Part shown: in pieces, positions 30,201-39,142 of the stretch
Numbering within the stretch: the stretch's first letter is position 1
Layout: each line of letters starts with the position of its first letter
Assembly: GCF_001628715.1 (NCBI RefSeq)
Contig: NZ_CP011120.1
Span: forward strand, 124,001-188,000
Reading direction: 5' to 3'
DNA: 64,000 nt
Source of the DNA: Acetobacter oryzifermentans
Lineage (GTDB): Bacteria; Pseudomonadota; Alphaproteobacteria; Acetobacterales; Acetobacteraceae
The notes under the pieces: generated by a model
Databases searched by the model: none
What the model saw: only the letters and a program-made list of their open reading frames with translations
What the model was told of the DNA's origin: nothing
Translations under genes and position numbers: made by a program

Positions 30201-30419
30201 GTGGGGGTATTTCCATTGGCTATCGCATCAGGGGCAGGGTCTGCCGCGCGTGTTGCTATTGGCACGGCTGTAGTGGGTGGTATGGCTTCGGCAACGTTGC
30301 TGGCTGTTTATTTTGTGCCTGTGTTCTTTGTGGTTGTTCTTCGGCTTTTCAAGGTGAAGCGCATCAACGAACGCACAGATCCGCATGCCCAGATTATGAA
30401 TTCTGACGGACACGAGTAA
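27264..30419 (+). CDS. RND multidrug efflux pump (AcrB/MexB-like, HAE1)
   Basis: Proton-driven inner-membrane exporter of hydrophobic drugs. 1051 residues, the HAE1 length. The start MSLSRFFIDRPIFAWVISLI is typical; TM4 shows LAVGLLVDDAIVVVENVER with the paired Asp of the proton relay, and two large periplasmic loops are present. The helix-10 Lys lies in GLLTTVGLAVKNAILIVEF. It is in an intact operon with adaptor and outer-membrane channel, so a complete tripartite system can be built from here. Confidence 0.96.
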   Translation: MSLSRFFIDRPIFAWVISLIIMLVGGLSIFRLPISQYPSIAPPQIAISVTYPGASADTVNDTVVRPILQQMFGLDHLEYISAQSYASGQMEIDLTFAQGTDPDIAQVQVQNKLQLAQPKLPTEVTAQGLSITKAVKNFMLVVAFISTDGSMNGGDIADYVASNISDPLSRVSGVGDHTLFGSEYSMRIWMDPAKLFNYGLTVRDVETAIQNQNIQLSSGELGGLPATKGIRLDATIIGPQRLTSPEEFERILLKVQPDGSQVRIRDIAKVELGPQTYNTNSYYNNMPASGMALKLAPGANQIATEAAVRAQLHELEQFFPPGLKTVYPLDTEPFITLSIGEVVETLLEAIGLVFLVMLVFLQNFRATLIPTIAVPVVLLGTFGLLNLLGYSINTLTMLAMVLAVGLLVDDAIVVVENVERVMTEKQLSPREAARVSMDEISGALVGIVLVLSAVFLPMAAFSGSVGVIYRQFSITIVAAMWLSVLVAMVLTPALCATMLKPGQHEKTKGLAGWFNRHFTRLTNGYLGGVNYLLRHFMLTMGAFVLITAAVVVLFLRVPGGFLPDEDQGLIFGQITMPPNAPMEKTAEINHAVADYILKTEADSVESVYSVNGFNFAGQGQNSGAFFIRLKDWSVRPKASQSSAAIAMRIMMHFWGSPKAQILAFNPPAVLELGNATGFDLELEDRAHLGHQKLLEARNMVLGLAAQDPSLLAVRPNGMEDAGQYHLDIDREKANALGVTIDDINTTIEGALGSIYVNQFTRNDRVKQVYIQGVASSRMQPQDLDKWYIRNFTNTLVPLNAFVSAHWISGPQKVENYNSFNAFEILGQPAAGYSSGQALATITNILKKLPAGIGYEWTGLSFEQNASGSSTGPLYALAMIVILLCLAALYESWAIPLAVLLVIPLGVVGAIIATLMRGLANDVYFQVGLLTTVGLAVKNAILIVEFAKMGFEQGKTLEEAVLTAARERLRPILMTSIAFVVGVFPLAIASGAGSAARVAIGTAVVGGMASATLLAVYFVPVFFVVVLRLFKVKRINERTDPHAQIMNSDGHE

Positions 30420-30423
30420 AATT

Positions 30424-31908
30424 ATGACGCATTTTTCCGCATCCCGTCAGTCGCGCCTGTATCGTCAAGTTGCATGTCTTGCAGTGGCAGCCGGGCTTTT
30501 GGGTGGCTGCACTATGATACCCAAATACAAGCGGCCACAACCGCCGCTTGCACAAACGTGGGCAGATTATCAGCACACAGATAATGCCATGCTGCAAAAG
30601 GCCGCATCTGATATTGGCTGGCGAGACTTCTTTATAGACCCGCGTTTGCAGCAGTTGATTACCATTGCCCTGCGTGAAAACAGAGATATCCGGCAGGCGG
30701 CGGCCAGCATTGTAGAAGCGCAGGGGCGTTATGATATCCAGCATGCAGGCTTGTTTCCCAGCATTGGGGCAACTGGTGGGCCAATGTATCAGGCTCCATC
30801 TGATGCCGCGGGTTTGAGCTTTGCGCCTGGTTTGGATTCAGCCCAAACAGGTACGGGTATGGCGCGTAATCCGTTCCGTTTTTATCAGGGTGGTATTGGG
30901 TTTTCGGCTTATGAAATTGATATTTTTGGCCGCATCCGTTCCCTTAGCCGAGAAGCAGCAGAAGAAACACTGGCCCAGCAGGAAAACTTTAGGGGGGTGA
31001 CCATCAGCATTATTGCGCAGGTTGCCAACGCATATATTGCGTGGTTGGGTGATAAGCAGGATGTTATACTTGCGCAAAATACGTTGGGAAGCCAGCAAGG
31101 CACATTGCAGCTTATCCAAGATAAATATAACCACGGAGAAGCCGATCTGCTGACTGTCAGGCAGGCAGAAACGCAGGTTGCACAAAGTGCTGGCCTGTTG
31201 GCTGATTCTCAAAGAAAGGTGGAGCAGGATGAAAACCTTATCAGCTTGCTGATAGGGGCGCCCATTCCTGCTGATTTGCCGCCGCCTTCCAATTTGGGGC
31301 AGCAAACTGTTCTGGCGGATGTGCCTGCGGGTTTACCATCAGATTTGCTGAACCGCCGACCTGATATTGTGCAGGCTGAACATGATCTGTTGTCTGCGCA
31401 GGCAGATATTGGTGCAGCGCGTGCCGCGTTTTTCCCGCGTATTACACTTACGGCCAGTGATGGTATTTCCAGCTTGCAGTTTCATAAACTGTTTACATCT
31501 GCGGCAACCACTTGGGGGGTGAACCCAAACATTCAAATTCCTTTGTGGACGTGGGGGCAAAATTCAGGGAACCTGAAAGCCTCTAAAGCGCGCCGGGATA
31601 GCAAAATTACAGCCTACGAAAAAACAGTGCAGACAGCATTCCGAGAAGTTGCTGATGCGCTGGCTGGAAGAAAGGCGTATCTGGATGAGCAGAAGGAAGT
31701 AGATGCTTTGGTAAATGCTTCTGGGGATGCATATCGTCTTGCAAAGATGCGTTATGAAGCAGGGATCGATTCCTACTTAACAACGCTGGAATCGCAGAGG
31801 GCCTATTTGCAAGCACAGCAAAATCAAATTTCGGTAGATGTATCCAGATATCAGAATCTGGTCACGCTTTATCGTTCACTTGGTGGTGGCTGGAAAGAAA
31901 AAGGGTAA
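30424..31908 (+). CDS. RND efflux outer-membrane channel (OprM/NodT-like lipoprotein)
   Basis: TolC-class outer-membrane exit duct. The 494-residue protein has a lipoprotein signal ending LLGGC near residue 29, then MIPKYKRPQPPL, common in OprM proteins. It has two internally repeated helical-barrel halves, with DLLNRRPDIVQAEHDLLSAQADIGAARAAFFPRI in the second. Third gene of the operon; only 4 bases after the pump stop. A bidirectional terminator follows. Confidence 0.94.
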   Translation: MTHFSASRQSRLYRQVACLAVAAGLLGGCTMIPKYKRPQPPLAQTWADYQHTDNAMLQKAASDIGWRDFFIDPRLQQLITIALRENRDIRQAAASIVEAQGRYDIQHAGLFPSIGATGGPMYQAPSDAAGLSFAPGLDSAQTGTGMARNPFRFYQGGIGFSAYEIDIFGRIRSLSREAAEETLAQQENFRGVTISIIAQVANAYIAWLGDKQDVILAQNTLGSQQGTLQLIQDKYNHGEADLLTVRQAETQVAQSAGLLADSQRKVEQDENLISLLIGAPIPADLPPPSNLGQQTVLADVPAGLPSDLLNRRPDIVQAEHDLLSAQADIGAARAAFFPRITLTASDGISSLQFHKLFTSAATTWGVNPNIQIPLWTWGQNSGNLKASKARRDSKITAYEKTVQTAFREVADALAGRKAYLDEQKEVDALVNASGDAYRLAKMRYEAGIDSYLTTLESQRAYLQAQQNQISVDVSRYQNLVTLYRSLGGGWKEKG

Positions 31909-31933
31909 TTGGATATTTGCAAAAATGGCAAAT

Positions 31934-31962
31934 AAAAAGCCGCCCCAAAGGGCGGCTTTTTA
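31934..31962. terminator. Bidirectional terminator between RND operon and csp
   Basis: AAAAAGCCGCCC and GGGCGGCTTTTT arms with a CAAA loop. A-rich and T-rich flanks let it end both the efflux operon and the convergent cold-shock gene. Confidence 0.9.
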
Positions 31963-31987
31963 CAGCATCAAATGCAGCTTAAAGCAA

Positions 31988-32194
31988 TTAGATTGCTTTA
32001 ATGCTGACTGCTGATGTCTTGCCGTTACGGCCGGCTTCGAGCTCGTAAGAGACCTGCTGGCCTTCGGTAAGGGTATGCATACCGGCGCGCTCAAGCTCAG
32101 AGATATGAACGAACGCGTCCTGTCCCCCATTGTCCGGCTGAATGAAACCAAAACCCTTTGTAGGGTTAAACCATTTTACGGTGCCTGTTGCCAT
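31988..32194 (-). CDS. Cold-shock-domain protein (CspA family)
   Basis: Single-stranded nucleic-acid chaperone. 68 residues starting MATGTVKWFNPTKGFGFIQP, with RNP1 (KGFGFI) and RNP2 (DAFVHI) motifs and the full five-strand fold length. An AAGGAG-like box (AAAAGGAGCC) lies upstream of the ATG. Which paralogue this is cannot be told. Confidence 0.96.
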   Translation of the reverse strand: MATGTVKWFNPTKGFGFIQPDNGGQDAFVHISELERAGMHTLTEGQQVSYELEAGRNGKTSAVSIKAI

Positions 32195-32489
32195 AACAAG
32201 GCTCCTTTTTCACAACAGCGGTCGTGTACAAAATACACACGAAATCATAACTTTTAAGGAGAAAAACTGACGCAACATGCGCCGATGACTCAGATAAAAG
32301 CATCCGCTTGCGCTATCAATGTGCGTAAACCAAAAGGAATGCAAGGATAAACTGATGAGCATCAAAAATTAAATCATTATTTCCATGCCAACACACTGTA
32401 GAATAACACTTTTCAGTATTTTTATTTTTAAATTTATAAAGTTAAACAAAGCTGCTGCATAAAAATTAAGGTGATGATTATTTATTGTT
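32195..32489. other. Upstream region of the cold-shock gene
   Basis: About 295 bases with no gene. It should carry the csp promoter and 5' untranslated leader on the minus strand and the 3' end of the membrane-protein gene. Csp leaders are often structured, but I cannot point to a convincing fold. Confidence 0.4.
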
Positions 32490-34013
32490 TCAGGATGGTA
32501 GATGGGGCAGGCGATCATTCCTGATATAAACGGAAGATCCCGCAGGCACTTGTGTATAGTCTGTGTGCAGAATATCAACCACGCAGGGCATGAACTTTTT
32601 GGGATCATGCACGCCCCAGATAACCCAGCTATCAAAATAAATGGCTGGAGGCTTATCTTTAGGTAAATCAGCACATAAATCACGATCATACCCGTGCCAC
32701 GGGTGGGCGGCGTAATCGGCTTCCCACGGGAGATACGCATGATATTTCTTTATGGGTAACCTGTGGGCCAGAAGATACGCATCAGGATTATAAGGGACAG
32801 CCAAAATTCGTTCATCGGGACGTGTATAAGCACGAATGGTTTTGGCAAAATCAACAGAGTCATCTTGCGTCAGATGCCACTCAGTGGCACGCCTTTGTGC
32901 CAATGTTTGCCCCCAAGGAGAGGAAAGGGCGTGTTGGGAGGAGAAGAATATTCCGCCAATGCTACCGAATGCCAAGAACGATAAAATATTAGGACGGTTT
33001 TTTAAACAGGCTGTGGCCATTAAGCTTGCCAAACCAAACGCAGCCATAAGAAAAGCCCCGTTTTGAAAACCATTCATTCCCCGGATCTGAAGCGTCATCA
33101 GACCACAAATAGCCAGAAGGGCACAAACCTTATAGGTGCTTTTCCAAACAAGAAGAAAGCTACCAAAACCGATGGTGATGACAGCCAGTGTTTCTATAAC
33201 GCGGTCAGGCGCAAAGGAAAGTGCCATGCCGTGTAGAAAGGCATCCATGCCAAAGGGAATGTAATGTGCATACCATCTCTGATTGGCGATAATATGAAAA
33301 GCAATCATGCCACCTATATCGCCATAGACGGCGAGCCATAATGTCATGACCAAACAGGCACAAAGGCACCCCAGAGTGACCCATTTTAGAGTTTCTTTGT
33401 AAGCTGAGCGATTAAATGCCCAGATCAGGCACGGGGTAGCGTAAAATAAAACAGCGAGTGGGCCAAACGCATAGGCTGCGAAGGGTAAAAGTGCCGTGGC
33501 AAAGCCTCCGCAAAAAGCCTGAGGCTCAGATACAGGTTTATTCAGGCAAAGTGGCACTACAAAAGTAGCCATGCTGATAACAGTTAATGCACCGCCAATG
33601 GGCCAATAACTATCCAGATGCAGGCCTTGCACGGTCCAGACAGACGCAATGCCTCCCACCCACATGGCGGTTGCCAGATAACGCTGCCAATTAAAAGTAA
33701 AAAGAGGTGTACAAAAAATGGCCAGCCCGGCAAGGCTGGCCATTAGTGTAGAAACAAGCCGGAAAACCCAAAGGTGCGAAACACCAGCAACAGGCCCCAG
33801 TATCCATGAGAGCATGAAAACCAGAGGTCCATGCGCATCAATATAGTCTCGATAAAGCCGATCACCATGTTGCATGGCGAGAACACCCAGAAAGTGCCCA
33901 GATTCATCGCTGAAAGGCAGGCCGCCAAAGCCCTCTATATTTCTGAATGTGAAAAAACTGATACATACGGAAAATAGAACCAGCGGAGCTATCAGTCTTT
34001 TGGTAACACGCAT
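32490..34013 (-). CDS. Multi-pass membrane protein, GT39/ArnT-like
   Basis: A 507-residue protein with about 11 hydrophobic helices followed by a soluble C-terminal part of about 130 residues. The first loop has PFSDESGHFLGVLAMQHGDRLYRDYIDAHGP, resembling the acidic first periplasmic loop of lipid-linked-sugar-dependent transferases (GT-C fold). This suggests transfer of a sugar from a polyprenyl carrier, but the acceptor is unknown. The frame opens to 34175; ATG 34013 (MRVTKRLIAPLVLFS) begins at the first helix and avoids overlap with the receptor gene. It lies 43 bases after the TonB receptor on the same strand. Confidence 0.7.
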   Translation of the reverse strand: MRVTKRLIAPLVLFSVCISFFTFRNIEGFGGLPFSDESGHFLGVLAMQHGDRLYRDYIDAHGPLVFMLSWILGPVAGVSHLWVFRLVSTLMASLAGLAIFCTPLFTFNWQRYLATAMWVGGIASVWTVQGLHLDSYWPIGGALTVISMATFVVPLCLNKPVSEPQAFCGGFATALLPFAAYAFGPLAVLFYATPCLIWAFNRSAYKETLKWVTLGCLCACLVMTLWLAVYGDIGGMIAFHIIANQRWYAHYIPFGMDAFLHGMALSFAPDRVIETLAVITIGFGSFLLVWKSTYKVCALLAICGLMTLQIRGMNGFQNGAFLMAAFGLASLMATACLKNRPNILSFLAFGSIGGIFFSSQHALSSPWGQTLAQRRATEWHLTQDDSVDFAKTIRAYTRPDERILAVPYNPDAYLLAHRLPIKKYHAYLPWEADYAAHPWHGYDRDLCADLPKDKPPAIYFDSWVIWGVHDPKKFMPCVVDILHTDYTQVPAGSSVYIRNDRLPHLPS

Positions 34014-34056
34014 GTTGGTTCTATTTTCCGTGCGTTTGATTGTACGGAAAAGAGTA

Positions 34057-36411
34057 TCAGAACTCCGCAGAGAAAGTGAAGTGATAAACACGCGGCAGGC
34101 CAGCATACAAGCTGGATGCTGCGCCAGATGTGCCACTTGGTGCGCCGGTATAAACCGAGGCCCAGTAGCGTTCATTAGTAGCGTTGCTCACCCCAAAACG
34201 TACAACCCATGGAAATTGTGCCACATGAAATGCATAGCGCGTACCCAGATCCAACGTGGTGTAGGATCCGGTATGGAGTGTGTTGGTAACGTTAGCTGCG
34301 CGATTGCCCATGTAATGCACATTGGCATTGAAGGCCCAGCCAGATGCAAATGACCCCATGGAAGCCGGCAAGCGATAATCCAGCAACATGTTAGCCTGCA
34401 AAGGTGCTGCGCCAACAATTTCCTTATTATTAAGTGAGGAAGATGCTGCATGCACTAGTTCTGCATCTAGCCAAGTCATGCCAGCAAGGACAGAAAGGTT
34501 AGGCAGCACTTCGCCAGAAATCTGGGCTTCCACACCATAGTTGCGCTGTGTGCCGCCGTATTGATAGGTCTGGCAATTTGTCATGGCTGCGCAACCTGCA
34601 TCCGGGTTTTTTGCGGCCACATACATTGCGTATGGTGATGTCATACGGAAACCGGCAACGTTAAACTGCATTGTTTTGTAACGCAGTTTGTAGCCCACTT
34701 CATATTCTTCAGAATGGGCAATGGGCAGCGCCATGTTTGTGTTGGTGTAGCTTGCACTATTAGGGGTAACAGGCCCTGCTTCAACAGAACGACCATAAGT
34801 AAAATAGATGGTCTGGTTATCTGTTGGTTTGTACATCACGCTGGCTGTGGGGCTAAAAGCTGCTGATGTATCAAAAGTTTTTCTGAGAGGGCTTTTGGAG
34901 TTAAGCGCACTTTCCTGATTGATCCAGCTCCAGGCAAGTGTGCCCATAACAGACCAATGTTTGTTGATGCGCATGGTGTCACCCACAATAAAAGACTGGC
35001 TAGTGACACTGCTGGATTTATAACGCCCATGATAATAAGGCTGTGTGCCGCTGGAAGGGGAGGGGCCGGAGAGATTATATACCCCTAAGTTCTGTGCGCT
35101 TGTAACTGCACCTGTGGGGTTATAATTCCCCATCATGTAACCGTTGGTGCCAATCACCAGATCATGCTGCAAGGGCCCGGTGTGAACACGGCCGTTAAAA
35201 TAGGCCATGTTACTGCCAACACGGAAATCATTCGCCGTGGTTGTGGCAGTTGCTTTGGAACTGAACCAGCCATTGCTACCAGTTAGGCCACCGCAGGTTT
35301 TGCTGCCATCACACAATGTATCAGCCACACCAAAGGATTGTCTGGCGGCATCCTGATACAAACCACCCAGTGTGAAGCTCCAATCTTTGTTGATCTGGTG
35401 CTTAATTTTGGCAAGAAACGTATTGGTTTCCATATTGTAGCCGCTCCATTCAGGAGCCAGCCGTTTGCTCAGATCCGGTGCTTCGGGCAGTTTATCTCCG
35501 CCCACTCCGGTTGCTAGAATACCAAAACCGGGTGCAGTACCGCGCTGGTCAAAAGTGTAGTGGCTGGCATCAATTTCGATAACCGTCTTGTCATCAAGGT
35601 GGATATCAAAATCACCGCTGACCATTTCGCGGCGAACCATGCTGCCTTGCGTATAAGCGGTGCCGTTGGCATGCAGCATGTTCAGGCGGTAACCAAACCA
35701 GCCATTCCGCCCCAAACGACCAGAAATATCACCATTAACTGTTGGTGTGCCGATGGAATCTACACCAACAGAAAGGCGTTCTGTACGCCGATCTGTTGGG
35801 CGTTTGAGGGTATATTCAAAAACACCGGCTGGGTTTTCTGGCCCATACATTGCGCCTGCCAAGCCGTTCAGAACTTGCAGGTTGTCTACCCATTCTGCCG
35901 CATAAGGTGTGGTGGCAACAACGTTTAGCCCATCAAGACGAGAGTTGGAGATGACATCGGCCTCAAACCCACGAGATTGTGGGCGAGACGTGTTGGGATC
36001 ACCACGAACTTCCAACTGCACGGAAGGGAGATATTGCGCCATGTCATTGAGGTTGCGGATCTGTTGGTTCACCACAACATCGTGCGGAACACCCATGACA
36101 GAATAAGGCGTATCCAAAGTATCTCGGTTACCTAATGGGCCAAGATAAACAATCTTGTTCATATATTTGGCTGCTGTGCCATCTGCGGCATGATGGCCAT
36201 GAACATTCACAGTCTCACCATTGGAGCCATCCAGTATCCCTGCAATAGGGGCGGCGGTGGCTTGTTTTTTTGGTGCTGCTGTTTTTATAGCAGCTTGTTT
36301 GCTGCCTGCATGCGGCTTTGTAGGATCAGGCGTTGCAGCCAGTGCCGAGGTTGTCAACAAAAGGGCGCTAAACGTTCCAGCAGCGCAAAAAGTATGAAAA
36401 CGATCGTGCAT
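34057..36411 (-). CDS. TonB-dependent siderophore receptor
   Basis: Outer-membrane active transporter for a ferric siderophore or similar ligand. About 784 residues: signal peptide (MHDRFHTFCAAG to SALAATP), a Lys/Ala-rich spacer, a plug domain with TPYSVMGVPHDVV and QSRGFEADVISNSRLDGL, and a 22-strand barrel ending FTFSAEF with a terminal Phe. The start at 36411 is chosen because it begins a clean signal peptide; a longer frame goes to 36447. I see no obvious Fur box upstream. Ligand unknown. Confidence 0.92.
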   Translation of the reverse strand: MHDRFHTFCAAGTFSALLLTTSALAATPDPTKPHAGSKQAAIKTAAPKKQATAAPIAGILDGSNGETVNVHGHHAADGTAAKYMNKIVYLGPLGNRDTLDTPYSVMGVPHDVVVNQQIRNLNDMAQYLPSVQLEVRGDPNTSRPQSRGFEADVISNSRLDGLNVVATTPYAAEWVDNLQVLNGLAGAMYGPENPAGVFEYTLKRPTDRRTERLSVGVDSIGTPTVNGDISGRLGRNGWFGYRLNMLHANGTAYTQGSMVRREMVSGDFDIHLDDKTVIEIDASHYTFDQRGTAPGFGILATGVGGDKLPEAPDLSKRLAPEWSGYNMETNTFLAKIKHQINKDWSFTLGGLYQDAARQSFGVADTLCDGSKTCGGLTGSNGWFSSKATATTTANDFRVGSNMAYFNGRVHTGPLQHDLVIGTNGYMMGNYNPTGAVTSAQNLGVYNLSGPSPSSGTQPYYHGRYKSSSVTSQSFIVGDTMRINKHWSVMGTLAWSWINQESALNSKSPLRKTFDTSAAFSPTASVMYKPTDNQTIYFTYGRSVEAGPVTPNSASYTNTNMALPIAHSEEYEVGYKLRYKTMQFNVAGFRMTSPYAMYVAAKNPDAGCAAMTNCQTYQYGGTQRNYGVEAQISGEVLPNLSVLAGMTWLDAELVHAASSSLNNKEIVGAAPLQANMLLDYRLPASMGSFASGWAFNANVHYMGNRAANVTNTLHTGSYTTLDLGTRYAFHVAQFPWVVRFGVSNATNERYWASVYTGAPSGTSGAASSLYAGLPRVYHFTFSAEF

Positions 36412-36627
36412 AGATTCTGGCAGGTCCGGGTTTAAAGTAAAAAACAAAGGGTGAGTTTCTTTTGCCGGGCCGGATGTCAGCTTGTCTATATATATTGGTA
36501 CATAAATCTGTATATGAATGAATATGGATGGAGAGTGATGCTAAAATAATACAGTTATGCTGAATGGACTGCAGAGCGATAAGATGTGCTGTGAGTGCCA
36601 AAAGATAATTGAGTAACGCTAGAAAAA

Positions 36628-36662
36628 AGGCTCTACCTACAAAAGGTAGAGCCTGCTTAAAA
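36628..36662 (-). terminator. Terminator downstream of the decayed adhesin
   Basis: AGGCTCTACCT (36628-36638) and AGGTAGAGCCT (36644-36654), loop ACAAA, with a T run on the minus strand. It lies 130 bases after the adhesin fragment and presumably ended the heptosyltransferase-adhesin transcript. Confidence 0.75.
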
Positions 36663-36784
36663 TAAGTATTGTATTGACGTATTAGGCACAATGTTTGGTA
36701 TTTGCCTTATTCTGATGATTAACTAAAAAAGGTTCTGCTGCGCGAATATTTATGGACAGAATGCCAATAGTGCAGTGGGATAAG

Positions 36785-37363
36785 TTACCTTGCCAGAGGC
36801 AGTGCAGCACTACTAAAGACTTTTCCATCATCGTAAACTATCGCATAGCCGTTTATAATTTTAGTATCGGCAGCAACATAACCACCACTTGCTAGCGTTG
36901 CGGAGGTTAAGTTGCCGCTATCATCAACAATAATCCCACCACTGGCATGTGTTGCATTCACAACCGTGACATTGCCGCCAGACAGGGTAATGAGACCGCT
37001 CTAGGTTGTTGTATCAGTCAGTTCACCGTCTGTATGAACATTAACAGCACCGGTAGAAAGAGTTGTATCCGAAGCAGACCCAGAAAGATTCAAGGTAACA
37101 TAAGGTTCTTTTAAAGTGGCAGATATACTTGTGCTGCCAGAGAAGACGAGAATATTCTCACCTGTTGTTGCTGATGTAAACGAGGTTGATCCAACAGTTT
37201 CAAGCGTGCCGCCAGATATGAGTGCGCTAATGGCGGCCCCATTACTATAAACATGTTATATCCCTCGGCCTCAGCAGTAACACCGCTGGCAGTGCTGCCG
37301 TTCTGCTCAGTGTTGCTGCTGTCACCACCAATGGTAGTACTTTGAGAAATATATGAAATGATC
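36785..37363 (-). pseudogene. Remnant of an AIDA-type autotransporter adhesin
   Basis: The minus strand reads as strand-loop-strand passenger repeats: EQNGSTASGVTAEAEGYNM, then in another frame SALISGGTLETVG, VTLNLSGSASDTTLSTGAV, an in-frame TAG at 37001-37003, then SGGNVTVVNATHASGGIIVD and ASGGYVAADTKIINGYAIV, ending LPLAR-stop at 36785. A frameshift lies around 37243-37257. There is no start codon, signal peptide or barrel domain. The fragment begins directly after the stop of the heptosyltransferase gene, whose family modifies exactly this type of passenger. Confidence 0.75.
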
Positions 37364-37364
37364 G

Positions 37365-38636
37365 TTATTTTTTATGAACAATGGGTTTTATTGTTTCAAT
37401 AACTTGTTTCGACGTAATAAGGCGCGTGCATTCAAACTGGCGCGGCGTGTTGGCATGCCGTGGGCACCATAAAAAATCATGGTGATCAAAACGCTCTTTC
37501 GGGTCATTCCAGCAAGAATTACAGGTGTGCCAGTTGATGATACGGAAAGGCGTTTCAAATTCGGTTGTTGGGTGGCTAAAGCCAGCAATCATGACCACAG
37601 GGGTTCCGGTAGACCATGCCAGCCAAGATAAGCCAGAGCCAAGCCCGATAAAAAACTCTGCATGTTTCAGCCAGCGCGCACGTTCTGTAAGAGGGCGGCT
37701 ACCGGTTTGGTCTTCTGCTTCATACGGAATATGGTTCCAGACAATACCAGTACCATGTACGGTTTTCTGATCAATACAGATCACCCGGTATCCTTGGGCT
37801 TTCAGCCATTTAATAACTTCATCCCATCCCGTCGGATTGTTCCAGTATTTGCATTGAGATGATGCTTGAGCGGCAATACAGACATAAGGTTCCTCAATAG
37901 GGCGTCCTTCATCTGGAAAGCTGATTTTTGCAGGTTCTTCTTTGGGGCTAACCCCAAGAATATAGGCTGCCGTTTTATGTAGTCCCACCAAACGGAAGTC
38001 GGAAGGTTGCCAGTCACAAGTGGCATCATCAAAAAAGAGGCCTAGATAATAAGTTGCGTAAGCCTGCTCTGTAAGTTTTTTTGTTCGTACATCATCATGC
38101 GTAACAAAATTGATGTGTGGGTAGGCATTTTGAAATAATGGAATCAGGAGTTCGGACATGGCGCATGTTACCTGCGCTTGCCGCGTTTCCGCAAAACGTG
38201 CGGCATAGGGTACCCATGCCAACGTATCTCCCAATGTTCCGACAGGGAATATGATAAGAACCTGCTTATTTTTTGAATCGTAAGCGTGGGAAAAAACCTG
38301 CGTGCTGGTAACTTTTCCGTCTTCTGCTGTAACATCCTGCCAGACAGTGATGCCAAACCGCACGTACCAGCGCTTGGATGAACGAACGAGCGCTTGGCTC
38401 AAGCCCGTCTGTGCAAACAAAATATTCCCGGTATCCAGATCTGCGAGTTCAATACGCCAAGTCCCTTCCGTTTCTCCCAACAAAGGGAGGTGAACGCGGC
38501 ACCCTTCGTTAAAATCAAACCGAATATTCTTTGGCGCTTGCTGTGTGGGAAGCGCGGCAGCTGTGGGATATGGGGCCCCTTGTATTGTCTTGGACTGATT
38601 AGCTTGAGTGCTGGTTGCCGTTGTCTGATCAGTCAT
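37365..38636 (-). CDS. Autotransporter O-heptosyltransferase (TibC/Aah family)
   Basis: Cytosolic enzyme of the TibC/Aah group, which attaches heptose from ADP-heptose to Ser/Thr of autotransporter passenger repeats before secretion. The 423-residue protein has an N-terminal beta domain (HLPLLGETEGTWRIEL), a GT-B core with IIFPVGTLGDTLAWVPYAA and FFIGLGSGLSWLAWSTGTPV, and a C-terminal Cys cluster C372, C375, C391, C403 matching the iron-binding finger of TibC. Its natural substrate gene next door is decayed, so it may be an orphan or act on another adhesin. Confidence 0.88.
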   Translation of the reverse strand: MTDQTTATSTQANQSKTIQGAPYPTAAALPTQQAPKNIRFDFNEGCRVHLPLLGETEGTWRIELADLDTGNILFAQTGLSQALVRSSKRWYVRFGITVWQDVTAEDGKVTSTQVFSHAYDSKNKQVLIIFPVGTLGDTLAWVPYAARFAETRQAQVTCAMSELLIPLFQNAYPHINFVTHDDVRTKKLTEQAYATYYLGLFFDDATCDWQPSDFRLVGLHKTAAYILGVSPKEEPAKISFPDEGRPIEEPYVCIAAQASSQCKYWNNPTGWDEVIKWLKAQGYRVICIDQKTVHGTGIVWNHIPYEAEDQTGSRPLTERARWLKHAEFFIGLGSGLSWLAWSTGTPVVMIAGFSHPTTEFETPFRIINWHTCNSCWNDPKERFDHHDFLWCPRHANTPRQFECTRLITSKQVIETIKPIVHKK

Positions 38637-39142
38637 GTTTTATACCACCAATAAAGAATGTTTGACTATCTTTGTCTTGGAAATGCGTATGTGTTTTCAT
38701 TTTCTCAACCATCGAATTACGCGAGGATAAAACCCTGCCTATTGAGTTGTTAACTAATTACGGGACAAACTTATAACATTTATTTATGTTAGCGCAATAG
38801 AAACATAAATATTCATAAAAATTTTGCGCAATTGATAGGGGTTAAACAAAGAACTCCCATGTATTTTTAAGATCAGGACTCATTCTTTGATAGGGAATGA
38901 TAAAACTTGTTGCGAGTGGATGGCAGACAAGAATGTATAAACTCAGTGATCATATCGTGTTGCAACATGTTGCTAGTTTTTCAGCTTTGCGAATATGCCT
39001 TCGATATTAAGATTGCATGCTGACTCAGAAAGCACGCGCCAGAAAAATGGCGCGTGCAATTTTTTCAACGTGTATTAATGCATATAGAAAAATATATTTT
39101 ATTATATATAAGTATTTGAAAATATTACATTTAACTTTGAAT
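38637..39142. other. 506-base intergenic region, possible small RNA
   Basis: AT-rich and without a gene above 60 codons. Its main feature is a strong plus-strand terminator at 39032-39066 with no plus-strand gene before it. A 37-codon frame (38897-39010, MIKLVASGWQTRMYK) lies in front, but its AGGG box abuts the ATG and I do not call it. The terminator may end an unannotated small RNA or leader. Confidence 0.45.
39032..39066 (+). terminator. Orphan plus-strand terminator
   Basis: GCACGCGCCA (39032-39041) and TGGCGCGTGC (39048-39057), 10-bp perfect stem, loop GAAAAA, then AATTTTTTC. No plus-strand gene precedes it. Confidence 0.8.

Noticed and set aside
38897..39010. 37-codon frame before the orphan terminator
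   Set aside because: The AGGG box abuts the ATG with almost no spacing, and composition is neutral. Kept only as a note in the small-RNA finding.
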